Assembly: GCA_002306745.1 (NCBI GenBank)
Contig: DBSW01000189.1
Location: 1-7,049 of the forward strand
Length of the DNA stretch: 7,049 bases
Origin: Dehalococcoidia bacterium UBA1332
GTDB lineage: Bacteria; Chloroflexota; Dehalococcoidia; Lucifugimonadales; Lucifugimonadaceae
Reading direction: 5' to 3'
A program made the translations under genes and the position numbers. The notes below the pieces were generated by a model that was given only the letters and a program-made list of their open reading frames with translations, made no database searches and had not been told where the DNA came from. Positions 1-5,396 of the stretch are shown here, piece after piece (position 1 is the stretch's first letter; the number at the start of each line of letters is the position of its first letter).

Positions 1-308
1 AGGCTTTGTTTACGGCATGGCAATCGTCGACTACACTCCACGAAATATCTAGTGATTTAGGCGATGATTTGATTGAAAAGGCTCATCTTCTTGAAAAACG
101 TGAGTTACCTCCGTCAAATCAATCTCGACAGATCGAGGACATTAAGCAGTGTGTGGCTAGATTAAGGGAGCGGCATTTCAGGAAAGAAAAAAAGCGACAA
201 ACCGAACGCTTGAAGGAGATGAAAAGTGATGAGGCGAAAGAATTTTTAGAAGAAAAATCTCTTCTTCCGAATGAAAATCTTCGCAAAGTAATGACAGGGC
301 GGGCATAA
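1..308 (+). CDS. dnaG: DNA primase DnaG, C-terminal fragment (5' end outside window)
   Basis: The reading frame is open from the left edge (first full codon at base 3) to TAA at 306-308, so only about the last 101 residues are visible. DnaG makes the RNA primers for DNA replication. Its C-terminal part is a helical domain that contacts the replicative helicase DnaB. What is seen is a hydrophilic, helix-rich tail with an 'ELPP' turn, then 'CVARLRERHFRKEKKRQ' and a highly charged Lys/Glu stretch ending in 'NENLRKVMTGRA'. This resembles the C-terminal tails of Chloroflexota-type primases. The catalytic TOPRIM and zinc domains are not in the window. The identification therefore rests on tail resemblance and on the neighbour: rpoD begins at the very next base, the usual dnaG-rpoD arrangement. 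The TTG at base 6 is an internal Leu codon, not a start. An uncharacterised helical protein is the alternative. Confidence 0.72.
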   Translation, partial: ALFTAWQSSTTLHEISSDLGDDLIEKAHLLEKRELPPSNQSRQIEDIKQCVARLRERHFRKEKKRQTERLKEMKSDEAKEFLEEKSLLPNENLRKVMTGRA

Positions 309-1850
309 ATGGCACGGACCACCCGAGCTTCAGATAGTAACGAAGACCAACTGCAGGACCTTGTGAATGCAGGAGGCTTGTTGCTGACCAACAGTAGTAC
401 AAATATTGATGGGGAAACGACTGAAGATGATGATACTGGTGATCGTGCAACTCCCACCGTTTTGCGTTCGGCTGCGGTAGCTGCGAGTGCGTCTGAATTG
501 GATTCTTGGGGATCCAGTCATGCAGAGGGGCGTTCTTCATTAAATTTTAATCCGTCAGTAGAAGAGTCTGAGATTTCTGACGATCCTGTTCGCATGTATC
601 TCCGTGAAATCGGGCGCGTGGATCTTTTGACTGCTCAAGATGAACGGGTTTTGGCCCGTGGTATGGAGATATCTCAGCGACTTGCTGATATTCAAGCTGA
701 AATGGCCGCCCAAACAGGGCGCATGCCAAGTGCTGCTGACATAACGCTCCACTTACTCAAGCGTGTAGGATCGCTCAGTATTACAGCGGAAACAGTTGCA
801 GGGTTTCTTGGAATGCCGAAGGGCATGACATTGGGGACACTTCTTGGTATCCCTGAAATACGTGCTCTGATTGACGGTCCAAACAACGAAGAACTATCGG
901 CATTCTTATCTGATGCGTTCAATTGCGATGTACAGCAATCTCAGGACATGGTTCGCGATTTATCAATTGATTCATCTTTGATTGCTCCAGAAACATTGGA
1001 TGCTATTGATGCTGATCCTCGGCTGGAATCTTTGGGCGACAATGCAGAGACTGACGACTATTATGATCAGTTAGTTGTTTATGAATTCCTTTTTGGAGCT
1101 CATTTCTCACGCATTGAAGATCAGGCAGAGCGCTCGGAGCGTCATCTTGCTGAGGCAAATCTTCGATTAGTAGTTTCCGTCGCGAAGAAGTACATGGGTC
1201 GTGGTATGTCATTGCTGGATCTTATCCAGGAAGGCAATATCGGTTTAATTCGTGCGGTAGAGAAATTCGACTATCGTAAGGGTTATAAATTCAGTACTTA
1301 CGCAACTTGGTGGATTCGTCAGGCAATCACACGTTCTATTGCTGATCAGGCTAGAACAATTCGTATACCAGTTCACATGGTAGAGACTATTAACAAATTG
1401 TTGCGTGTAAGTCGACGATTAGTGCAAGAGTATGGAAGAGAACCTACTTTTGAAGAAATCGCTCGGGACATGGAGCTGCCGACGGAACGAGTTAGAGAGA
1501 TACTCAAAATTTCTCAAGGCCCCATTTCACTTGAGACACCCGTAGGCGAAGAGGAAGATTCCTCGCTTGGAGATTTCATTCCCGATGATGACGCTGATGC
1601 GCCAGTTGATGCGGCGTCTTACCAACTTTTGAAGGAACAAGTAGACGACATTCTCGATTCAATTAGCCATCGTGAGCGACGGGTTCTGCAATTACGGTTT
1701 GGGCTAGAAGATGGCAGAAGCCGTACATTAGAAGAGGTAGGACTCGAGTTTGGAGTCACGCGAGAGCGCATTCGTCAGATAGAGGCAAAAGCGTTACGTA
1801 AACTTAGGCATCCAACACGATCAAAGAAACTTCGCGACTTTCTAGAGTAA
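309..1850 (+). CDS. rpoD: Primary RNA polymerase sigma factor (sigma-70, RpoD/SigA)
   Basis: This 513-aa protein directs RNA polymerase to housekeeping promoters. Residues 1-88 are a low-complexity acidic N-terminus without a recognisable region 1.1. Region 1.2 starts at about 89 ('DDPVRMYLREIGRVDLLTA'). Residues about 125-270 are a poorly conserved acidic insert. Regions 2.1-2.4 span about 275-350, with 'LRLVVSVAKKYMGRGM', 'DLIQEGNIGLIRAVEKFDYR' and 'FSTYATWWIRQAI', the core-binding and -10-reading/melting elements. Region 3 spans about 351-420 and contains 'RIPVHMVETINKL'. Region 4 spans about 440-513, with the -35-reading helix-turn-helix 'VTRERIRQIEAKALRKLR' at 483-500. Complete regions 1.2 to 4.2 and the near-identical region 2/4 motifs mark a group 1 sigma rather than an alternative one. 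ATG 309-311 directly follows the dnaG TAA, so it is probably cotranscribed and coupled. AGGG at 296-299, inside dnaG, is a possible weak Shine-Dalgarno. Confidence 0.97.
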   Translation: MARTTRASDSNEDQLQDLVNAGGLLLTNSSTNIDGETTEDDDTGDRATPTVLRSAAVAASASELDSWGSSHAEGRSSLNFNPSVEESEISDDPVRMYLREIGRVDLLTAQDERVLARGMEISQRLADIQAEMAAQTGRMPSAADITLHLLKRVGSLSITAETVAGFLGMPKGMTLGTLLGIPEIRALIDGPNNEELSAFLSDAFNCDVQQSQDMVRDLSIDSSLIAPETLDAIDADPRLESLGDNAETDDYYDQLVVYEFLFGAHFSRIEDQAERSERHLAEANLRLVVSVAKKYMGRGMSLLDLIQEGNIGLIRAVEKFDYRKGYKFSTYATWWIRQAITRSIADQARTIRIPVHMVETINKLLRVSRRLVQEYGREPTFEEIARDMELPTERVREILKISQGPISLETPVGEEEDSSLGDFIPDDDADAPVDAASYQLLKEQVDDILDSISHRERRVLQLRFGLEDGRSRTLEEVGLEFGVTRERIRQIEAKALRKLRHPTRSKKLRDFLE

Positions 1851-2026
1851 CTGATTCGTTCTATTTGAATTAATGTCTGGGTTTCGTAAAAAGATTAATT
1901 ACTATTCCGGTTATTGAGTTTTATTTCGGTCTTAAAATGTGTTTATTCTAATTCATATTGTTCTACTAGCTTTTATGAGGTTTATTATTTCCTAGTAAAT
2001 AGATAATAATCGAATACTTCATAATA

Positions 2027-2057
2027 TTGATATATTTGAATTGACTGATAGGATAAT
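2027..2057 (+). promoter_or_regulatory. Weak candidate sigma-70 promoter for the ytxG-like gene
   Basis: A -35-like TTGATA at 2027-2032 and a -10-like GATAAT at 2052-2057 are separated by 19 nt, longer than the usual 16-18. In such AT-rich sequence matches of this quality arise by chance. The position, about 65 nt before the ATG and followed by a short stem-forming leader, is the main reason to list it. Confidence 0.2.
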
Positions 2058-2059
2058 CG

Positions 2060-2116
2060 GGTGGCTTAGTTCGCTATTTATATGGGCTTAGTCTGCTACC
2101 AAGTCCAGACTGTTGG
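2060..2116 (+). promoter_or_regulatory. Possible structured 5' leader with competing stems
   Basis: Three short complementary pairs overlap just upstream of the ATG at 2123. GGTGGC (2060-2065) can pair with GCTACC (2095-2100) using one G-U. AGTCTG (2090-2095) is a perfect inverted match to CAGACT (2106-2111). CCAA (2099-2102) can pair with TTGG (2113-2116), which would mask the weak GGA Shine-Dalgarno at 2115-2117. The octamer GGCTTAGT also occurs twice, at 2063-2070 and 2085-2092, 22 nt apart. No known riboswitch family was recognised. Regulation of translation by these stems is speculation. Confidence 0.2.
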
Positions 2117-2122
2117 AAATTT

Positions 2123-2455
2123 ATGACAACGGCAGAAACTATCACTGAAATTAGAGACATAGTTTTCATAGTTTTTTTGATTGTGGCACTGATTGCGCTT
2201 GTTCTTGGATTGATATTTTCGATACGACTTTACTATCGGATAAATCGTTTCATTGATCGCTTAGAGCATGTTGTTGATAGGTTCGAAGGTGCATTTACCC
2301 GTGTAATTGAGGCAAGACAGATGGTCGAAGAGGTAACTCTCGTTCTGAAACCACTTGCTAAAGGACTTGGCATATTTGGGGCTTTTACGGGGATTGGGAA
2401 AATGTTTAAGCGAGGCTCAATGAGTAATGCGGATACTGATGAAAAAGTTTCATGA
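2123..2455 (+). CDS. Small single-pass membrane protein, DUF948/YtxG-like
   Basis: This 110-aa protein has one strongly hydrophobic segment at about 13-35 ('IVFIVFLIVALIALVLGLIF'). An amphipathic, probably coiled-coil stretch follows at about 38-70 ('YYRINRFIDRLEHVVDRFE'), then a second mildly hydrophobic patch around 72-90 and a polar charged tail. An N-terminal membrane anchor followed by a helical rod with repeated Val/Leu and acidic positions is the pattern of DUF948 (YtxG-type) proteins. The YtxH-like gene immediately downstream supports this, because ytxG and ytxH are adjacent in Bacillus subtilis, where they belong to a stress-induced operon. Biochemical function is unknown. ATG 2123 is the first start before the membrane segment. 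The Shine-Dalgarno is weak (GGA at 2115-2117). Family assignment is by pattern and context, not by a clear motif. Confidence 0.6.
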   Translation: MTTAETITEIRDIVFIVFLIVALIALVLGLIFSIRLYYRINRFIDRLEHVVDRFEGAFTRVIEARQMVEEVTLVLKPLAKGLGIFGAFTGIGKMFKRGSMSNADTDEKVS

Positions 2456-2509
2456 GGAAGTTTTTTCGCTAGCTACGTTTCGTAGGCGACCATGTTTGAG
2501 GCATTGCCA

Positions 2510-2514
2510 AGAGG
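2510..2514 (+). promoter_or_regulatory. Ribosome binding site that selects ATG 2521
   Basis: AGAGG at 2510-2514 lies 6 nt before ATG 2521 but only 3 nt before the in-frame GTG at 2518. Spacing therefore favours ATG as the start of the YtxH-like gene. Confidence 0.6.
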
Positions 2515-2520
2515 TGTGTG

Positions 2521-2802
2521 ATGGCTGAAAAAGATGGAGGAGGTGGTGGTTTTCTGCTCGGGATTTTGCTGGGTGCTGTTGGAGGTTTCGTTGCCGGAAT
2601 GATATTAGCGCCTAAATCTGGTGAAGAGACACGAGCGTATATTATTGATCAGGGTAGGGAATGGCGCGACAAAGCAGATGAATTGACCTCTGCGACTCGG
2701 GAACGTATGACCGCGGCCGCAAGTGAAGGGCGGATTGCTGCATCTCGTATGAGAGAAAGCGGCACCTTCGATGATTTGGATCTTGATGACGAGGATCTTT
2801 AA
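2521..2802 (+). CDS. YtxH-domain small membrane protein
   Basis: This 93-aa protein from ATG 2521 has a short Gly-rich N-terminus ('KDGGGGG') and one hydrophobic segment at about 11-30. The hallmark 'ILAPKSGEETR' follows at about 28-38. The segment after the membrane span is helical and charged (about 40-75), and the end is very acidic ('DDLDLDDEDL'). A Gly-rich membrane helix followed directly by AP-x-SG-x-E-x-R is the signature of the YtxH family, whose members are linked to general stress in Firmicutes but have no defined biochemical role. Glycines at 14, 18, 22 and 26 form a regular GxxxG series, consistent with tight helix packing or oligomerisation. The upstream YtxG-like gene is 65 nt away on the same strand, so the pair is probably an operon. 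In-frame GTG at 2518 is a less likely start. Confidence 0.85.
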   Translation: MAEKDGGGGGFLLGILLGAVGGFVAGMILAPKSGEETRAYIIDQGREWRDKADELTSATRERMTAAASEGRIAASRMRESGTFDDLDLDDEDL

Positions 2803-2844
2803 CTTTATTTTTCGTTAAGACTGCTGAGGATATTTATTGTTTAG

Positions 2845-3687
2845 TTATCTGGCCGAAAGCCCTTTTGCTCCAGGGTAACTACCAAATACCCTAAGGGTTG
2901 AAGTGAGCTTGCGAAGCTGTTTGAGGGCCCCCTGGATATTTTCATCTTCAATATGGCCTTCGAAATCAATCAGGAAAATGTAGTTTCCTATCCCTTTTCC
3001 TGTTGGGCGCGACTCTATTTTTACGAGATTTATATTTCTATCCGCAAATGCTCTCAATGCGTCAAATAGCGAGCCTGGGGCATCAGGTCGATCGAAATCG
3101 AATGCTATAGAAGTTTTGTCTGCTATTTTTGAAATCAAACCGCTAGAGCTCAACACCGCAAATCTCGTTACGTTATTTTTTCGATCTTGAATTTTATGAG
3201 CTATTACAGGTAGTCCAGCAAGTTCGGCGGCGCGCAGAGGACCTATAGCTGCTGTCCTATCATCAGCATCTTTCAGATCTGTTACAGCAAGAGCTGTACT
3301 AGCGGTAGGAACTTGTTCTGCATGTTGGAGTTTCGTTGACAGGAATTCACGGCACTGAATTAAAGCTTCCTGCTTAGACATTACGATCTGTATATCTTTC
3401 AACTTTACGCCTGGTCTAGTTATTAGGCAGTGGTTAATAGGAAGCATAAGCTCGCCAATAATGTGAGCCTTTTTAGAGGAAATCAGGTAATCAACAACTT
3501 CTATAACCGTACCTCCTAGTGAATTCTCAATTGGAAGCACTGCTTCATCGACTTGATTATTTTCCAAGGCTGCGGCTACCAGCTGTAAAGACGGGAATGC
3601 AAGTCGAGTTTTGTTAGGCGCATGTAAATAGCATGCCTCGTCTGTATATGTACCTTCCGGTCCGAGAAAAGCGATCGTTGTAGACAT
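2845..3687 (-). CDS. pheA: Prephenate dehydratase with C-terminal ACT regulatory domain
   Basis: This enzyme converts prephenate to phenylpyruvate in phenylalanine synthesis. Counting from the GTG at 3693 (282 aa), the catalytic domain covers about 5-180. It contains 'FLGPEGTYT' (9-17), 'PIENSLGGT' (54-62), 'SKQEALIQC' (106-114) and 'NNVTRF' (173-178), whose Thr lies in the family's conserved TRF catalytic motif. The ACT domain (about 193-275) contains 'GSLFDAL' (207-213) and 'ESRP' (227-230), the two motifs that bind phenylalanine for feedback inhibition. No chorismate mutase domain is fused, so this is the monofunctional type and its length is normal. ATG 3687 is chosen because GAGGTG at 3696-3691 is a good Shine-Dalgarno five bases away, while the GTG at 3693 lies inside that motif. 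The family's usual SHPQ-A is SKQE-A here. It lies 2 nt after the trkA stop. Confidence 0.96.
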   Translation of the reverse strand: MSTTIAFLGPEGTYTDEACYLHAPNKTRLAFPSLQLVAAALENNQVDEAVLPIENSLGGTVIEVVDYLISSKKAHIIGELMLPINHCLITRPGVKLKDIQIVMSKQEALIQCREFLSTKLQHAEQVPTASTALAVTDLKDADDRTAAIGPLRAAELAGLPVIAHKIQDRKNNVTRFAVLSSSGLISKIADKTSIAFDFDRPDAPGSLFDALRAFADRNINLVKIESRPTGKGIGNYIFLIDFEGHIEDENIQGALKQLRKLTSTLRVFGSYPGAKGLSAR

Positions 3688-3689
3688 TT

Positions 3690-4355
3690 TCACCTCAGTT
3701 CAGTGAGTATTTCCCACAGTTCTGCAGTTGAATTCGTTGATGACAGTGCGATTATTTCGTCTTCGGCCTCAATTACAGAATCGTTGTCAAGGGATTTTGT
3801 GTGCCCATCTGTATTGATCAGTAGTATGATTTTGGTTCCATACGGTAGTCGTGTATCTGTTAGTTTGTTACCTACAACTGTACCCGACGCCGGGATTTTT
3901 ATTGCTATTAGTTCTACCGAACGATCAGCAAGCGGCATAAGTCTGATTAACGGATGAGTAGGTAATGCTGTGGTGAGATTAGCCAAAACAAGATCCGTAG
4001 CACTGACAACTAGATCAATTCCAGCTAGATCGAACAGTGCGGCATTTTCAGGTGTATGCGCTACGGCGATTGTACGAGGTACTTTGAATTGTAATTTGGC
4101 TAGTTGGCATGTGGCTAGATTAACTTCATCAGAGTTGGTGGCTGCAATTAGTACATCAGCTCTTGATAGTCCCGCTTCCTTAAGAGCAGATGGTTGGGTA
4201 GCGTCTCCTACCGTTGCAACCATGCCCAGTTCTCGTTGAACCTCATTCACGGCTTCTTCACTATGGTCTATTACGTAAACCTCATGCCCTTCGTTGATAA
4301 GGGAGGATGCTAGCGGTATGCCAACTTTACCGGCGCCGACAATAACAAGATACAT
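3690..4355 (-). CDS. TrkA-type RCK protein (TrkA_N + TrkA_C), potassium uptake regulation
   Basis: This 221-aa cytoplasmic gating protein is of the type that binds NAD(H) or ATP and controls cation channels or transporters. The Rossmann domain (about 1-130) shows 'VIVGAGKVG' (4-12), the acidic end of strand 2 at Asp30 ('VIDHS'), 'GDAT' (50-53) and 'AATNSDEVNLATCQLAK' (71-87). A TrkA_C (RCK_C) domain follows at about 140-221, with 'GNKLTDTRLPYGTKIILL' and 'EAEDEIIALSS'. One RCK unit of about 220 aa is the KtrA-like size; E. coli TrkA is a tandem of two. It starts 6 nt after the stop of the shorter RCK gene and ends 2 nt before pheA, so these three are almost surely one transcript. No clear Shine-Dalgarno precedes ATG 4355, consistent with translational coupling. 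No membrane partner is nearby. Confidence 0.93.
   Translation of the reverse strand: MYLVIVGAGKVGIPLASSLINEGHEVYVIDHSEEAVNEVQRELGMVATVGDATQPSALKEAGLSRADVLIAATNSDEVNLATCQLAKLQFKVPRTIAVAHTPENAALFDLAGIDLVVSATDLVLANLTTALPTHPLIRLMPLADRSVELIAIKIPASGTVVGNKLTDTRLPYGTKIILLINTDGHTKSLDNDSVIEAEDEIIALSSTNSTAELWEILTELR
3691..3696 (-). promoter_or_regulatory. Shine-Dalgarno of pheA overlapping the trkA stop codon
   Basis: On the minus strand GAGGTG (3696-3691) precedes ATG 3687 and overlaps the trkA TGA (3692-3690). It is the clearest ribosome binding site in the minus-strand run. Its position implies that ribosomes ending trkA can reinitiate on pheA. If the GTG itself were the start, there would be a 4-nt GTGA overlap but no upstream Shine-Dalgarno. 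Confidence 0.6.
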
Positions 4356-4361
4356 ATTTTG

Positions 4362-4778
4362 TTAGCCCAATTCTGAGAGATGCGTGACCAACTGGTCGCT
4401 GGCCAGGTTTGATTTGTTGATTGTCGTAATTCCTAATGATTCGTGCAGTACTCTCGATCCTTCGCCCTTTACTGCAGTAATAACTTTCTCGACCCCAAAG
4501 ACTATTTTTGCTCGTTGTGCTGTTAGTCCGTTTAGTGAGTCGTTTCCTGTTGTTGCAATGAATGCGTCCGCATCTACGATGCCTGCGTCAACCATAGAGG
4601 AAGCTTTAGATCCGTCTTTATGAATAAAGATTATTGAACCGGAATCTACACGATTGCGCGGGATGAGAGAGACCGCATGTGGGTCTTTTTCAATCACGGT
4701 TACGCGGTGACCGATATCGCTTAGTTTTTGTGCAAGAGTGGAGCCAACATGACCGGCTCCCAAAATGATCACATTCAT
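4362..4778 (-). CDS. Short RCK protein with TrkA_N Rossmann domain only
   Basis: This 138-aa protein begins with 'VIILGAGHVGSTLAQKL' (3-19), a GxGxxG dinucleotide-binding loop. Strand 2 ends in Glu30 ('VIEKD'), and 'DAFIATTGNDSLNGLTAQ' (71-88) is the characteristic RCK strand-4 region. It stops after the Rossmann fold and one helix. The TrkA_C domain of about 75-80 residues is absent, and there is no room for it because the next RCK gene starts 6 nt downstream. The family GD-G/A-T element reads 'KDGSK' (54-58), with Lys for the first Gly. It may pair with the full-length neighbour in a mixed ring, acting like the first half of a tandem TrkA, or it may be decaying. ATG 4778 is at the expected position before strand 1. 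No Shine-Dalgarno is evident. Confidence 0.85.
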   Translation of the reverse strand: MNVIILGAGHVGSTLAQKLSDIGHRVTVIEKDPHAVSLIPRNRVDSGSIIFIHKDGSKASSMVDAGIVDADAFIATTGNDSLNGLTAQRAKIVFGVEKVITAVKGEGSRVLHESLGITTINKSNLASDQLVTHLSELG

Positions 4779-4844
4779 ATTTACTGGATTGGGTTTTGAA
4801 TAATATTTTATTGATGACTTTACACTGTACGTTAGAAAATTGCG

Positions 4845-5312
4845 TTAAATTCGACCGCTACGAGAAATTCTGCCTTGTGTTCGTTCTGCACTGTTATGCT
4901 CACGCCACAAAATTACATCGCATGGGGCATGTTCTAATATGTACGGTATGTCCTTTCCTAGGGAAAACGGTCCGTATTCTCTAGGGTAAGAAGCACCAAT
5001 TACGACTGCATCAGCGTCTCTCGTGATCACCTCGTGGATAACTGCAGGCCCCGTTTCGCGAGCCTGAAGCAGTTGGGTGTCTATGTCACTTCGAGGTAAT
5101 CTTGCCAGCCGCTCGGATCTATTTAGAATCTGCTCCCCGCGTGCAAGTTGATCATCGACTTCAGCGTCTAAAGGGAGTGACCTAGCTACTTTTATTACGT
5201 AGATAATGAAGAGATGACCACGTTCGACTCGAACTATATCGGCCGCTCGTGTAACGGTGTGTATGTCTGAAGGGTCGTCAGTAACGACAGCGATTACGCG
5301 ATTGAAGGGCAC
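4845..5312 (-). CDS. Universal stress protein (UspA family), single domain
   Basis: This 155-aa cytoplasmic protein has the Usp alpha/beta fold. Strand 1 is 'FNRVIAVVTDDPSD' (3-16). A helix and strand 2 with 'GHLFIIYVIKVARSLPLD' (32-49) follow, then a helix at about 55-70. Strand 4 is 'ADAVVIGAS' (100-108), and the C-terminal 'LGKDIPYILEHAPCDVILWR' (118-137) matches the family's helix 'V...HAPC.VL.V'. The usual ATP-binding signature G-2x-G-9x-G-(S/T) is altered: the glycines are at 106, 114 and 119, and the last is followed by Lys. A 19-residue Arg-rich tail extends past the fold. The start is GTG at 5312, the only candidate just before strand 1, without a Shine-Dalgarno. It lies between RCK genes, and Usp domains are known companions of cation transport systems. 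Confidence 0.85.
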   Translation of the reverse strand: MPFNRVIAVVTDDPSDIHTVTRAADIVRVERGHLFIIYVIKVARSLPLDAEVDDQLARGEQILNRSERLARLPRSDIDTQLLQARETGPAVIHEVITRDADAVVIGASYPREYGPFSLGKDIPYILEHAPCDVILWREHNSAERTQGRISRSGRI

Positions 5313-5396
5313 TTTTAATACTTTTAATTGCTTAGATGTTGCTATGGTCGGTTTCGGTGTGTGGTTTCATGACTTAATTGAGTGAATTTGATCATG

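Larger units (their letters stand above)
1851..2122. other. AT-rich intergenic region between rpoD and the ytxG-like gene
   Basis: This is 272 nt without a convincing ORF or RNA gene. No GC-rich stem with a following T-run is present, so the rpoD terminator is not identifiable. The first ~190 nt are very AT-rich with short AT-only inverted repeats (for example TTATTAT at 1982-1988 against ATAATAA at 2003-2009). The last ~65 nt are less AT-rich and contain small stems described separately. A possible but weak promoter is TTGATA (2027-2032), a 19-nt gap, then GATAAT (2052-2057). The region probably separates the dnaG-rpoD unit from the membrane-protein pair. Confidence 0.5.

Noticed and set aside
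119..540. Overlapping minus-strand ORFs of 112 and 120 codons over the dnaG/rpoD junction
   Set aside because: They lie antisense to well-supported coding sequence, have Ser/Arg/His-rich compositions typical of shadow frames and show no family resemblance.
2041..2122. tRNA-like stretch with a D-arm-like TGGCTTAGTT
   Set aside because: No T-arm GTTCRA sequence, no acceptor stem and no anticodon arm could be assembled.
2796..2820. Possible bidirectional terminator between the convergent YtxH and pheA genes
   Set aside because: Only a 5-bp TTAAC/GTTAA stem, all AT-rich except one pair, without a proper T-run after the stem.
4356..4361. Frameshift splitting one tandem TrkA gene in two
   Set aside because: The upstream protein ends cleanly with TAA, the downstream one has its own ATG and full strand 1, and no residual TrkA_C coding is present between them.
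3703..4623. Plus-strand ORFs of 79-89 codons opposite the trkA genes
   Set aside because: Ser/Ala/Thr-rich shadow frames antisense to clear Rossmann-domain genes.
4796..4984. Plus-strand 62-codon ORF with Cys and hydrophobic residues
   Set aside because: Antisense to the 3' end of the usp gene, no Shine-Dalgarno and no membrane-protein pattern beyond chance.
5313..5396. CATGA/TCATG inverted repeat in the usp-ktrA gap
   Set aside because: Five-base arms with a 19-nt loop in AT-rich DNA are expected by chance.
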